Source: Geoalkalibacter halelectricus (GTDB lineage Bacteria; Desulfobacterota; Desulfuromonadia; Desulfuromonadales; Geoalkalibacteraceae). From it: a DNA stretch of 64,000 nt. Every line of letters starts with the position of its first letter. The stretch's first letter is position 1. Shown here in pieces: positions 17,110-27,451 of the stretch. The DNA is taken from assembly GCF_025263685.1 (NCBI RefSeq), contig NZ_CP092109.1:124001-188000 (forward strand). Reading direction: 5' to 3'. Below the pieces are notes generated by a model. The model was given only the letters and a program-made list of their open reading frames with translations, was not told the DNA's origin and did no database searches. The position numbers and the translations under genes were made by a program.

Positions 17110-19773
17110 CTATTTGCCCTGCTTAAGCGCGGCGTGCGCCGCGGCGAGGCGCGCCACGGGCACCCGATAGGGCGAGCAGGAAACATAGTCCAGGCCGATA
17201 TCGTGACAGAAAGTCACGCTTTGCGGGTCACCGCCATGCTCGCCGCAGATCCCGAGCTTGATGTCGGGGCGGGTCTTGCGGCCCTTTTCGCAGCCCATGC
17301 GCACCAACTCGCCGACACCACTCTGGTCGATGGTGACGAAGGGATCGTTGGGCAGGATGTCCTTTTCGATGTAGAAGGGCAAAAATTTGCCCGAATCGTC
17401 GCGCGACAGACCGAAGGTGGTCTGGGTCAGGTCGTTGGTACCGAAGGAGAAGAAATCGGCCTGGGTGGCGACCTCATCGGCGGTCAGCGCCGCGCGCGGC
17501 AATTCGATCATGGTGCCGATGAGATAGGTGACCGACACCCCGTAGCGCTCGATGACTTCGTCAGCCACGCGCACGGCGTTCTCCCGCATGATTTCGAGTT
17601 CCTTGACGAGCCCGACCAGGGGAATCATGATCTCCGGAACGATCTCGAACCCTTCCTCCTTGACCAGTTCACAGGCCGCTTCCATGATGGCCTGCACCTG
17701 CATGTCGTAGATCTCCGGATAGGTGATACCGAGGCGGCAGCCGCGGTGGCCGAGCATGGGATTGAACTCGTGCAGGCTCTCGACCTTGGCCTTGAGCACC
17801 GACGCGGTCACGCCCATGACCTTGGCGATTTCGGCGATCTCCTCGTCCTTGTGCGGCAGGAACTCATGCAGGGGCGGATCGAGCAGGCGGATGGTGACCG
17901 GCAGGCCCTTCATCTCGCGGAAGATGCCCTTGAAGTCGCCCTTCTGCATGGGCAGGATCTTGGCCAGGGCCTTGCGCCGTCCATCCACATCCTCGGCGAG
18001 GATCATCTCGCGCACCGCCATGATGCGCTCGGCGTCGAAGAACATGTGCTCGGTACGGCACAGGCCGATGCCTTCGGCGCCGAATTCACGCGCTACCTTG
18101 GAATCCTGCGGCGTGTCGGCGTTGGTGCGTACCCGCAGGCGGCGGAACTTATCGACCCATTTCATGAGCAGGGCGAAATCCCCGGTCAGCTCGGGTGACA
18201 CCGTCGGCACCGCGCCCAGCATGACCTCGCCGGTGGAGCCGTCGAGAGTAATGACGTCGCCCTTCTTGATCAGTTGCCCATTGCGGGTGGTGAACTCCTG
18301 TTTGGTGTAGTCCACCTTGATGTCGCCGCAGCCGGCCACGCAGCATTTGCCCATGCCGCGCGCCACCACCGCCGCGTGGGAGGTCATGCCGCCGCGGGCG
18401 GTCAGAATGCCCTGCGCGGCGTGCATGCCGTGAATGTCCTCGGGGCTGGTTTCGATGCGCACCAGAATGACCTTGAGGCCGATGCGCGCGGCGTCCTCGG
18501 CATCGTCGGCGCTGAACACCACCTCGCCGTTGACCGCCCCCGGCGAGGCGGGCAAGCCCTTGGCAATGACCGTGCGGGGCGCCTTGGGATCGAGGGACGG
18601 ATGCAGAAGCTGATCGAGCTGGGAGGGTTCGACACGCAGCACGGCGGTCTGCTCATCGATCAGCCCTTCCTTCTCCATGTCCACGGCGATCTTGACCGCG
18701 GCGTGCGCCGTGCGCTTGCCGTTGCGGGTCTGGAGCATGTAGAGCTTGCCCTTTTCGATGGTGAATTCGATGTCCTGCATGTCCTTGTAATGCTTTTCAA
18801 GGGTCTGCTGGATCTTCATCAACTGAGCATAGCTCTCGGGCATCACTTCTTCCATGGACGGCAGGCTGCCGTCGCCCTGGCCCTTGTTGATGGGCTGGGG
18901 GGTGCGGATGCCGGCCACCACGTCCTCGCCTTGAGCGTTGACGAGGAATTCGCCGTAGAAGACCTTCTCGCCGGTGGAGGGGTTGCGGGTGAAGGCCACG
19001 CCGGTCGCGCAATCATTACCCATGTTGCCGAACACCATGGACTGCACGTTGACGGCGGTGCCCCACTCGGCGGGGATATTGTTGAGTCTGCGGTAGGTGA
19101 TGGCGCGCTGGTTCATCCAGGAGCCGAAGACCGCGCCGATGGCGCCCCACAGCTGCTCGTGGGGATCGCTGGGAAAGTCGCGGCCGAGGGTTTCCTTGAC
19201 CTTGTCCTTGAACAGCGTCACCAGTTTCTTGAGATCCTCGGCGGAGAGTTCGGTGTCCTCGTGGACGCCCTTCTCCTCCTTCATATCTTCGAGAATGTCC
19301 TCAAGCAACTCGCCCTTCATGCCCATGACGACGTTGGAATACATCTGGATGAAGCGCCGGTAGGAATCGTAGGCAAAGCGCTTGTCGCCGCTTTGGGCGA
19401 TGACGCCCTGGATGGTGTCGTCGTTGAGTCCGAGATTGAGCACCGTGTCCATCATGCCGGGCATTGAGGCGCGCGCCCCCGAGCGCACCGAAACCAGCAG
19501 GGGATTTTGCGCATCACCGAACTTTTTGTTCATGAGGCGCTCCATCTGCCCGAGAGCCTCTTCCACCTGCCCCTTGAGCGCGGCGGGATACTCACGATTG
19601 TTCTTGTAAAATTCGGTGCAGACCTCGGTGGTGAGAGTAAACCCGGGCGGCACGGGCAGCCCGATGGATGTCATATCCGCCAGGTTGGCCCCCTTGCCGC
19701 CCAGCAGATTCTTCATGTCCCCACGCCCTTCGGCTTTCCCCTCGCCGAAGAAATACACATACTTCGCAGCCAT
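17110..19773 (-). CDS. ppdK: pyruvate, phosphate dikinase
   Basis: An 887-residue cytosolic enzyme that interconverts pyruvate + ATP + Pi and phosphoenolpyruvate + AMP + PPi. ATG 19773 follows GAGGAG at 8 nt; a TTG one codon earlier is not needed. The N-terminal nucleotide-binding domain begins GGKGANLADM. The phosphohistidine domain has GGMTSHAAVVARGMGK with the catalytic His. The C-terminal TIM barrel has the PEP/pyruvate-binding region (GLCRTEHMFF, FGTNDLTQTTFGLSRDD, GICGEHGGDP). Full length for the bacterial family. It follows glyS in the order recO-glyQ-glyS-ppdK, familiar from Geobacter-type genomes. Confidence 0.97.
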   Translation of the reverse strand: MAAKYVYFFGEGKAEGRGDMKNLLGGKGANLADMTSIGLPVPPGFTLTTEVCTEFYKNNREYPAALKGQVEEALGQMERLMNKKFGDAQNPLLVSVRSGARASMPGMMDTVLNLGLNDDTIQGVIAQSGDKRFAYDSYRRFIQMYSNVVMGMKGELLEDILEDMKEEKGVHEDTELSAEDLKKLVTLFKDKVKETLGRDFPSDPHEQLWGAIGAVFGSWMNQRAITYRRLNNIPAEWGTAVNVQSMVFGNMGNDCATGVAFTRNPSTGEKVFYGEFLVNAQGEDVVAGIRTPQPINKGQGDGSLPSMEEVMPESYAQLMKIQQTLEKHYKDMQDIEFTIEKGKLYMLQTRNGKRTAHAAVKIAVDMEKEGLIDEQTAVLRVEPSQLDQLLHPSLDPKAPRTVIAKGLPASPGAVNGEVVFSADDAEDAARIGLKVILVRIETSPEDIHGMHAAQGILTARGGMTSHAAVVARGMGKCCVAGCGDIKVDYTKQEFTTRNGQLIKKGDVITLDGSTGEVMLGAVPTVSPELTGDFALLMKWVDKFRRLRVRTNADTPQDSKVAREFGAEGIGLCRTEHMFFDAERIMAVREMILAEDVDGRRKALAKILPMQKGDFKGIFREMKGLPVTIRLLDPPLHEFLPHKDEEIAEIAKVMGVTASVLKAKVESLHEFNPMLGHRGCRLGITYPEIYDMQVQAIMEAACELVKEEGFEIVPEIMIPLVGLVKELEIMRENAVRVADEVIERYGVSVTYLIGTMIELPRAALTADEVATQADFFSFGTNDLTQTTFGLSRDDSGKFLPFYIEKDILPNDPFVTIDQSGVGELVRMGCEKGRKTRPDIKLGICGEHGGDPQSVTFCHDIGLDYVSCSPYRVPVARLAAAHAALKQGK

Positions 19774-19847
19774 CAACCTACTCCTCCTCGTTCAGTGATG
19801 ATATGCCGGGCCCCCATGGCCCATTTATGCGCCCACAGTCCCTGATG

Positions 19848-21914
19848 TCACTCAGAAATCCGCGAAAAATCGGCAATCCCCTCGAACAGGCGGGCCACTT
19901 GCGTGAGCAGCGCCAACCGGTTGGTGCGCACCGCCACATCCTCCGCCATGACCATCACGCCGTCAAAATAGGCGTCCACCGGCGCGCGCAAGCCGGCGAT
20001 GACTTGCAGGGCCGCGGCGTAATCGCCCCGTGCGACCAGAGCGCGCACTTCCTCGGCGGCGCGCGCCACCGCGTCCGCCAATTGCTTCTCGCACGCGGCC
20101 TCTAACAATTCGGGGCGCACCGGATCGGGCACCCCGCCCTTAATAATATTGACCACGCGCTTGAAGGCAACCGCGAGGGGCTCGAAATCGGCGCGCCGCT
20201 TCATCTCGGCCAAAGCCTTGACGCGCTGCAAGGCATCAACGGGCTCGACGAAACCGGCCGCGAGCACGGCATCGACCACATCCTGGGGATAGCCCTGGCC
20301 GGTGAGCATATTGAGAAAACGCAGACGGATAAACTCGATGACCTCGCCACGCACCTCCTCGGCCGGCCGGGTGAGCTTGGCGCGCAGCAGTTCGAGACTC
20401 TGCGCGACCAGGGCCGGGACGGACAGCGCGAGGCCGCGATCGAGGATGATGTTGAGGATGCCGATAGCATTGCGCCGCAGGGCGTAGGGGTCGGCGGTGC
20501 CGGTGGGAATCAGCCCCACGCCGAAGCAGCCGCACAGGGTGTCGATCTTATCGGCGATGGAGATGTAGGCGCCGATGCTCTCGGACGGCAGATCCCCGCC
20601 GGCGTGCAGCGGCAGGTAATGCTCATAGATGGCGGCGCACACGCGCGGGTTCTCGCCTTCGAGGCGCGCATACTCGCGGCCCATGACCCCCTGCAATTCG
20701 GGGAACTCGTAAACCATCCCGGTTTCCAGATCGCACTTGGCCAGCAGGGCGGCGCGCGCGGTCAGGTCGCGGGCCTCGGGCTCGAACTTCTCGGCCAGGC
20801 TCTCGGCAATGGCCTTGAAGCGCATAACCTTCTCGTGGCTGGTGCCGAGCTTGGCCTGGTAGACCACGTTCTTGAGTGCCTCCAGGCGGGTTTCCAGCTT
20901 GTGCTTCTGGTCTTCCTGCCAGAAGAACATGGCGTCGTCGAGGCGCGCCCGCAGCACCCGCTGGTTGCCCTTGACGACGACCGCCGGATCCCGCGGCTCG
21001 GTGTTGGCGATGGTGATGAAACGCGGCAGCAGGTTCCCCTGGTCATCGGTCAGGGTGAAATAGCGCTGGTGCTCGCGCATGGTGGTGATCAGCAGTTCGC
21101 GGGGCAATTGCAGGTATTTTTCCTCGAAGGACCCGCACAGGGGCACGGGGAATTCAACCAGGTAGGAGACTTCCTCGAGCAGATCCGGATCGGGATTGAT
21201 TCGCCCGCCGGCGGCCGCCGCGGTGCGCTCGATCTCCTTGGCGATGAGATCCTGGCGCCGCTTGGGATCAGACAGGACGAAATGGCGCTCGCACTCGGCC
21301 AGCCAGCTCTGCTCCCCGCTGACCGCAAAGGCGTCGGGGGCCATGAAGCGGTGGCCGCGCGACAGATGCCCGCTGTGCAGATTGCCGATGGAGAACGGCA
21401 CCACCACGCCGTCGAACAAGGCGACGATCCAGTGCACCGGGCGCGCGAAGCGAACGTCGAGATCCGCCCAGCGCATGGACTTTTTGAAGGGAATCGCATT
21501 GATGAGGCGCGGCAGCATCTCCGGCAGCAGTTCTGCGGTCGGGCGCCCCTCGATGACCTTGGCGATAAACAGGTATTCACCCTTGTCCGTTTGCGCGCGC
21601 GACAACTCCGCCACCTCGACGCCGTTGGAGCGGGCAAAGCCCTGCGCCGCCTTGGTCGGATTGCCCTCGGCGTCGAAGGCCACCTTGACCGAGGGTCCCA
21701 TGAGGCTAAGCTCCTGGCGCTCCTGGGTCGCGGCCACGCCCTCGACCACCAGGGCCAGGCGCCGCGGGGTGGCGTAGGTGCGCACCGCGGCGAAGGCGAT
21801 GCGCGCGCTCTCGAATTCCTTGCGGATCAGCCGTTGCAGATCGGCCATGGCCTGGGGCAGAAAACCGGCGGGGATTTCCTCGGTTCCGATTTCAAGAAAG
21901 AGTTCGGCAGACAT
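19848..21914 (-). CDS. glyS: glycyl-tRNA synthetase beta subunit
   Basis: 688 residues, normal for the bacterial beta chain of the alpha2beta2 enzyme that charges tRNA-Gly. The ATG at 21914 is preceded by GGAG and gives the canonical N-terminus MSAELFLEIGTEEIPAGFL; the 76-residue upstream extension is an artefact of an open frame. Typical features include GPSVKVAFD, KSMRWADLDVRFARPVHWI, LPRELLITTMREHQRYF and an HD-like central region with a C-terminal anticodon-binding domain. It follows glyQ by 68 nt on the same strand. Confidence 0.97.
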   Translation of the reverse strand: MSAELFLEIGTEEIPAGFLPQAMADLQRLIRKEFESARIAFAAVRTYATPRRLALVVEGVAATQERQELSLMGPSVKVAFDAEGNPTKAAQGFARSNGVEVAELSRAQTDKGEYLFIAKVIEGRPTAELLPEMLPRLINAIPFKKSMRWADLDVRFARPVHWIVALFDGVVVPFSIGNLHSGHLSRGHRFMAPDAFAVSGEQSWLAECERHFVLSDPKRRQDLIAKEIERTAAAAGGRINPDPDLLEEVSYLVEFPVPLCGSFEEKYLQLPRELLITTMREHQRYFTLTDDQGNLLPRFITIANTEPRDPAVVVKGNQRVLRARLDDAMFFWQEDQKHKLETRLEALKNVVYQAKLGTSHEKVMRFKAIAESLAEKFEPEARDLTARAALLAKCDLETGMVYEFPELQGVMGREYARLEGENPRVCAAIYEHYLPLHAGGDLPSESIGAYISIADKIDTLCGCFGVGLIPTGTADPYALRRNAIGILNIILDRGLALSVPALVAQSLELLRAKLTRPAEEVRGEVIEFIRLRFLNMLTGQGYPQDVVDAVLAAGFVEPVDALQRVKALAEMKRRADFEPLAVAFKRVVNIIKGGVPDPVRPELLEAACEKQLADAVARAAEEVRALVARGDYAAALQVIAGLRAPVDAYFDGVMVMAEDVAVRTNRLALLTQVARLFEGIADFSRISE

Positions 21915-21982
21915 GAAAACTCCGAATGGTAGATGACAGTTCCAGGTAGCGTTCAGGGACTCCGTGGGGAAGGCGTCGCCGT

Positions 21983-22855
<873 letters not shown>

Positions 22856-22886
22856 GCTGCCTCCGGAAGAAAACGAGATGAAATTC

Positions 22887-22899
22887 GTATACTGTATAC
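22887..22899. promoter_or_regulatory. palindrome GTATACTGTATAC upstream of glyQ
   Basis: A 13-bp perfect palindrome (central T) in an AT-rich tract between recO and glyQ, 32 nt before the glyQ start. It could be a regulator-binding site or part of the promoter; no specific regulator is assigned. Confidence 0.4.
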
Positions 22900-22973
22900 A
22901 AAAAATACAGGAGGAAAAGGGTAGCCCACAAAAACCCCGCTGTCAAGGGCGAAAACCTCGGAAAAATCCCATA

Positions 22974-23744
22974 TTACCTGGCCTCGCGAGCCTCGGGCGC
23001 GACCAGGAATCGCTCCAGAAACACCAGGGTGCGCAAGGGTCGGTGCAGATGCAGGCGCAGGCAGTCCGACAACGCCGCGCTGCCCTCACGCAAGCTCTGC
23101 TCTCCGAAGCGAAATCCGCGAAACGCGTCCTGCGGTGTTTTCAGGCAGCGCGCCAGGGTGCCCAGGGTCAGGGGCGAGAGGCGCAAGACCGCGCCGGCGC
23201 CGCAATCCAGACACAAGCGCCCGCCGCGCGTCGCATCGAACAGCACCTCCCCATCGCCCGTGCAACCACAGGACGCGCAGTGCAGCAGATGCGGCACATA
23301 GCCCGCCGCCCACAGCAGGCGCAGCTCCAGCAGCAGCCTCAGGGCGGCGGGATCTTCGCCGCCCTGCGCCGCCGCGTCGAGAAAGGCGCCCAGCACATCG
23401 AACACCTCCGGGTGAGGCTCGCCGTCGCCAAACAGCTCCTCCACCAGTTCGCAGCCGTAGGCGGCCAGGGTTAGGGCATCAAGGCGCGCGCGCAGACCCG
23501 CGCGCAGATCCTCGAGTTCGACCTCGCGCAAGTTCGCCAAGCCCTCGGCGGAGTTTCTCTGCCATTGCACGCGCACCCCGGCAAAGGGCTCCAGCGCCGC
23601 GCCGAAACGCCGCCGACTGCTGCGCGCGTTGCGCGCAAAGCCTTTGAAGAGACCCAGATCGCGGGCGTAGAAAATCACGATGCGATCGGCCTCGCCATAA
23701 TCGATGTGACGTAAAACGATGGCTTCGGAGGTGTGAATCCGCAT
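22974..23744 (-). CDS. recO: DNA repair protein RecO
   Basis: A 256-residue recombination mediator that helps RecFOR load RecA on SSB-coated DNA. The N-terminal OB fold begins TSEAIVLRHIDYGEADRIV and continues with LGLFKGFARNARSSRRRFG, both typical. The C-terminal helical part carries a zinc module formed by CASCG and CLDCG. Length and motif order match the family. It is the first gene of the recO-glyQ-glyS-ppdK series, but the 118-nt gap to glyQ leaves room for a separate glyQ promoter. Confidence 0.95.
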   Translation of the reverse strand: MRIHTSEAIVLRHIDYGEADRIVIFYARDLGLFKGFARNARSSRRRFGAALEPFAGVRVQWQRNSAEGLANLREVELEDLRAGLRARLDALTLAAYGCELVEELFGDGEPHPEVFDVLGAFLDAAAQGGEDPAALRLLLELRLLWAAGYVPHLLHCASCGCTGDGEVLFDATRGGRLCLDCGAGAVLRLSPLTLGTLARCLKTPQDAFRGFRFGEQSLREGSAALSDCLRLHLHRPLRTLVFLERFLVAPEAREAR

Positions 23745-24070
23745 AATTCAAGACCAGGGAGTTTGCCGCGAGAAGTCCGCCTCCATCCAGACAGGGCGGG
23801 CACCCGAAAAGGTGCGTTCACTGTAAAAGCCCCACCGCAAGAACACCAGCTTTTTTTGCCCAACCCCGGCCGTGCCGCCCCGCCTCCCGTTGCATCACTT
23901 GCCCTGCCGAACCTCGGCCCCAAACCAAGCACAAGATGACACAATCAAGATGTCTTCTAATCGCGAAATTATATTTTTCACGGAATGCCGTTTTCTGTTT
24001 GACAGAGGATCAGTCCGTGTTAAATGACAGAAACGCGTCAGGAGGGAACCCAAACAATTGGAGGGGATTT
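23745..24070. other. 326-nt intergenic region with likely promoter
   Basis: Between divergent recO and the small secreted protein. It has a GC-rich first half, then an AT-rich stretch from about 23935 that contains a TTGACA box at 23999. No coding signal was seen. GGAGGGG at 24060-24066 is the ribosome site of the next gene. Confidence 0.55.
23999..24025 (+). promoter_or_regulatory. possible sigma-70-type promoter
   Basis: A perfect TTGACA (23999-24004) and TTAAAT (24020-24025) are separated by 15 nt, which is shorter than ideal, so this is tentative. It lies 45 nt before the start of the secreted protein gene. Confidence 0.35.
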
Positions 24071-24550
24071 ATGAAAAACAACCTTTTCACAACAGCTGCC
24101 GCCATCGTTCTTCTCGGACTCTTCACCCCGGCTGCCGGCCTGGCATCCACATGCATCGACTTCAAGGGCGAATCAAGCACCAACAGCCTCAGCGGTGTCA
24201 TGACCCTGGGCTCGGCCCAACTCCAGGGCAATCGGGGCTTCAGGCTGCGCTGCGGCGTCCAAGGGGTTCTGCAGGGGTTCAACGAACAAGACGGCTCCCT
24301 GTATTTCCGCCACACCGTCGCCTGCGACGATCACACTCTCTTCATTCTGGACTCCCACACCCACATCAAGGTCGACGGCGACTGCCAGGACCAGGGCCTT
24401 TCAGGAATCACGGGCAGCTTCACGGAAAAGTCCACCATGGTCGGCGTTGACGGCCCCTACACGGGCTGGACGGGCACGGCGCGGATGACGGGAAAGATTG
24501 ACTGCGAATGGAACCGCATGCAAATAAGCGGTAAAATCTGCGCCCCTTAG
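24071..24550 (+). CDS. small secreted cysteine-containing protein, unknown function
   Basis: 159 residues. ATG 24071 follows GGAGGGG; the longer frame to 23936 is rejected. The signal peptide MKNNLFTTAAAIVLLGLF continues to about residue 25 (GLAS). The mature part has six cysteines, probably disulphide-bonded in pairs, and a glycine- and threonine-rich, beta-strand-like pattern (SGVMTLGSAQLQG, GSLYFRHTVACDDHTLF, GITGSFTEKSTM). I do not recognise a family. It has its own promoter region and a strong terminator, so it is expressed independently. Confidence 0.75.
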   Translation: MKNNLFTTAAAIVLLGLFTPAAGLASTCIDFKGESSTNSLSGVMTLGSAQLQGNRGFRLRCGVQGVLQGFNEQDGSLYFRHTVACDDHTLFILDSHTHIKVDGDCQDQGLSGITGSFTEKSTMVGVDGPYTGWTGTARMTGKIDCEWNRMQISGKICAP

Positions 24551-24564
24551 CCCCTGCGACCAAG

Positions 24565-24604
24565 AGGCCCTTGCCGAACCTGGCCGCCGGCAAGGGCCTT
24601 TTTT
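24565..24604 (+). terminator. rho-independent terminator
   Basis: AGGCCCTTGCCG pairs exactly with CGGCAAGGGCCT around an 11-nt loop, followed by T5. It ends the small secreted protein gene. Confidence 0.9.
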
Positions 24605-24635
24605 GACCAAGGACCAAGGACAAATGACCAAGGAC
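24605..24635. repeat. GACCAAGGAC tandem repeat
   Basis: Three overlapping GACCAAGGAC-type units immediately after the terminator, matching the tract at 4745-4771. Confidence 0.65.
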
Positions 24636-24642
24636 TCCTGAA

Positions 24643-25998
24643 CTACCGCAGGTAGCTCAGGAACATCGTCGCCGTCCCGAAATAGATCAGGATGCCGGTG
24701 ATGTCGTTGGCGGTCTGCACGAAGGGGCTCGACGCGATGGCCGGGTCGATGCCGATTCTCTTGAAAAAGGTAGGCGCCAGCACCCCGGTCGAGGCCGCCA
24801 CGCTCATGGCCGTCACCATGGCCAGTCCCACCACCAGCCCCAGGTAGGGATTGCCGTGCCAGATCAGCGCCACGATGCCGACCACCAGGCCGCACACCGC
24901 GCCCATGATCACCCCGACCCGCAACTCCTTGAAAAAGACCTGGCGCAGAGTGGAGGAATCGATGCGCCCGGTGGCGAAACCACGCACCACGATGGTCGCC
25001 GACTGCCCGCCGACGTTGCCGCCCATGCCGGTGATGACCGGCACGAAGGACACCAGGGCGATGATCTCTTCCAGGGTCGCCCGGAACAGCCACATGAGAT
25101 AGCCGGTGATGACACCGCCGAACAGGTTGGTGATCAGCCAGGGCAGACGCAGGCGCGCGATCTTGAACGCCTGAAAGCCGTAGAGCAACTCCTCCTCGCG
25201 GGTACCGGCCATCTTGAAGATGTCGTCGGTGGCCTCCTCGCGCAACACGTCGATGACGTCGTCGACGGTCACGATCCCCATGAGCTTGTTGTGTTCGTCG
25301 ACAACCGGAATGGCCAGGATGTTGTAGCGCGCCACCAGATGCGCCACCTCCTCCTGATCCGTGTCGGTGGTCACGCGAATCACGTCGCGGATCATGATGT
25401 CCTTTAGCTGCTTATCCGGCGCCACGGTCAGCAGTTGGCGCAGGGACAGCACCCCCACCAGGTGGCCGTAATCATCGGTGACGTAGACGTAGAACACCAT
25501 CTCCACGTCCTTGGCCTCCTGCAGGGCCGCAATCGCCTCGCGCACCCGCATGTCCTCGGGCAGGGAAAAGAATTCCGTCGCCATGATCCCGCCGGCGGTG
25601 TACTCATCGTACTGCAGCAGCTGCTCGATCTCCGTGGAATCCTCATCCTGCATGATGGTGAGGATTTCCTCGGCCAGCTCCTCCGGCATGTTGCGGATGA
25701 TGTCGACGGCATCGTCGTAGGGCATCTCCTGCAAGACCTCGGTGATGGTCTCCCGGTCGATCTGCTCGAGCAATTGCGCGCCCACGGCGTGATCGAGTTC
25801 GGAGAGCACATAGGCCGAGGTTTCCGCATCCTCGATGAGGGTGAAGAGGATGCGTTGTTCCTTGAGATCGAGATAACGAAACAGGTGGGCGATGTCGGCG
25901 GGATGAATCTTGCCGAGCAGCTTGGCGAGGTGCGGATAGGCCCCACGACGGATGAGCCGGCGCGCCGTATCGAGGAGAATCTGGTGCTTCTGTTCCAT
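24643..25998 (-). CDS. mgtE: magnesium transporter MgtE
   Basis: 451 residues, the standard MgtE architecture. An N-terminal superhelical Mg2+-sensing domain (about 1-130, DIAHLFRYLDLKEQRILF) is followed by two CBS domains (about 135-260; MATEFFSLPEDMRVREAI and VDEHNKLMGIVTVDDVIDVL). Five C-terminal transmembrane helices include the pore signature GGNVGGQSATI. MgtE is a homodimeric inner-membrane Mg2+ channel gated by cytosolic Mg2+. GGGAGG precedes the ATG. It is on the same strand as, and 154 nt after, the ResB-like gene; the gap shows nothing notable. Confidence 0.95.
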   Translation of the reverse strand: MEQKHQILLDTARRLIRRGAYPHLAKLLGKIHPADIAHLFRYLDLKEQRILFTLIEDAETSAYVLSELDHAVGAQLLEQIDRETITEVLQEMPYDDAVDIIRNMPEELAEEILTIMQDEDSTEIEQLLQYDEYTAGGIMATEFFSLPEDMRVREAIAALQEAKDVEMVFYVYVTDDYGHLVGVLSLRQLLTVAPDKQLKDIMIRDVIRVTTDTDQEEVAHLVARYNILAIPVVDEHNKLMGIVTVDDVIDVLREEATDDIFKMAGTREEELLYGFQAFKIARLRLPWLITNLFGGVITGYLMWLFRATLEEIIALVSFVPVITGMGGNVGGQSATIVVRGFATGRIDSSTLRQVFFKELRVGVIMGAVCGLVVGIVALIWHGNPYLGLVVGLAMVTAMSVAASTGVLAPTFFKRIGIDPAIASSPFVQTANDITGILIYFGTATMFLSYLR

Positions 25999-26152
25999 GG
26001 CGGCCCTCCCCGAACGAAAAAAATAATCGACGACAAACGCGTCATTCTAAGAGCCGCCACGCAACCTGTCAACCTACCCCAGGGGACGTTGTTTCCCCGT
26101 TGACTTCCGACGCCCAACAACCCATCGGCACCGCAACGACTGCGGCGCAAGT

Positions 26153-27355
26153 TTACAGGATGGCGTCCCTGAGCCGCTCGAAGGAGATCGCTCCGCCTTC
26201 GCCGTGGAAACCACGCAGGGCGACCAGGCGCGGGGCACCGTCGACTTCCACCAGGCCGACCACGCGGTAGGGCAGCAGAAAGGTCAGCAGCAGACCGAGC
26301 ATCAGGGTGATGGACCCCGTCCAGACCAGGGGCTTGCCGGGATCGCGGCTGAACTGAAAACCGGCGTACCAGAATCCGTAGGGATCGCGGTCGAAGGCGG
26401 TCTGGTAGATGGCCACGCCCTCATGGACCAGGGGGCGGTTGATGGAAATCTCGCCGGCCGCCACCACCCGGCCCTCCTCGAGAATGCTCACGGTGCTGCG
26501 GGTTTCTCTGAGGATCGGATCGCGAAAGCCGGTGGGCATGAAGATCACGCCGACATCCACGCCCTCCCAGAAGGTTTTGGCCCCGGCGGAGGCGCGGTAT
26601 TCCCCGAGGGCGCGGCCCCCGGCGAACAAATCGAGGGTGAGGATGCGCAAATGGGGATCGAAACCGCGCACCCGCGCCCCGACCCCGGCCTCGGGAAACT
26701 CGATGCTGTCGCCTTCCCTGGTGACCCAGGTGCGCAACTCGCGGCGCGTTGCGGGCTCGTAGGCGGTGATTTCGATATCGATGGGATGGTATTCGGCGCT
26801 GAAGGCATCCAGGCGAAAGGTAAAGCCCAGGGGCAGGTCGGCCTGCTCCTGCCAATCAAAATAAGTGTCCGACTCATGGTCGACATAGATGTTGAGGGTA
26901 CCGACAAAACCCAGGCCGGAAGCCAGCGCCCCGGCCATGATCACCAGAACCGAAACGTGCACCACCGTCGAGCCCCAGCGCCCCAGGCGCCCCTGTTCGG
27001 CGACCAAAAGATCGCCACGGCGCTGGATGCCGTAACCGGCCCCTTGCAGCCGCTGCTCCAGGGCGTCACGGTCCGCCCCAGGGTCGAGGTCGCTCTTAAG
27101 GGTCGCGGCGCCCGCCACCAGGCGCGTGAACCAGGTGTCGCGGTCGCGCCGATTGCGACCGATGGTCTTGAGGGTGCATGCCGCCATGTTGACCGCCAGA
27201 AGTGCCACGGCCAGGCGAAACCAGGGGCTTTGAAAATAAACCTCGTAGCGCCCCGGCGCCGGCACGTTCAGGGTACCGAAAACCGCGGCCAGGGCCAGGC
27301 CGAGCAGTAGCACCATAGTGAGGCGCACCGAGGTGAGAAAATCGAAAATCTTCAT
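26153..27355 (-). CDS. ResB-like cytochrome c biogenesis protein
   Basis: About 400 residues. ATG 27355 gives MKIFDFLTSVRLTMVLLLGL, the normal ResB N-terminus; ATG 27370 is an alternative and neither has a strong ribosome site. Membrane segments lie at about 10-30, 55-75, 130-155 and near 350. A large periplasmic domain (PLGFTFRLDAFSAEYHP, GEISINRPLVHEGVAIYQTAF) matches ResB/Ccs1, the partner of CcsA in system II haem delivery and ligation to CXXCH motifs. No CcsA gene is in the window. Nearness to the giant cytochromes fits a role in their maturation (inference). Confidence 0.85.
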   Translation of the reverse strand: MKIFDFLTSVRLTMVLLLGLALAAVFGTLNVPAPGRYEVYFQSPWFRLAVALLAVNMAACTLKTIGRNRRDRDTWFTRLVAGAATLKSDLDPGADRDALEQRLQGAGYGIQRRGDLLVAEQGRLGRWGSTVVHVSVLVIMAGALASGLGFVGTLNIYVDHESDTYFDWQEQADLPLGFTFRLDAFSAEYHPIDIEITAYEPATRRELRTWVTREGDSIEFPEAGVGARVRGFDPHLRILTLDLFAGGRALGEYRASAGAKTFWEGVDVGVIFMPTGFRDPILRETRSTVSILEEGRVVAAGEISINRPLVHEGVAIYQTAFDRDPYGFWYAGFQFSRDPGKPLVWTGSITLMLGLLLTFLLPYRVVGLVEVDGAPRLVALRGFHGEGGAISFERLRDAIL

Positions 27356-27413
27356 GGGCCGTCCAAACATCCGCGCAAAGGTTTTTGGTCTGGATAATTT
27401 ATGACACCTTATT

Positions 27414-27419
27414 TATAAT
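27414..27419 (+). promoter_or_regulatory. possible -10 box TATAAT
   Basis: A perfect TATAAT in the AT-rich 96-nt gap between the divergent ResB-like and lipoprotein genes, 33 nt before the lipoprotein start. No good -35 was seen. Confidence 0.35.
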
Positions 27420-27451
27420 GTTTTTTTAATATCCTGAACAGAGGTTTTTTT

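Noticed and set aside
19774-19776. TTG start one codon before ppdK
   Set aside because: ATG 19773 has an ideal ribosome-site spacing and is the family start.
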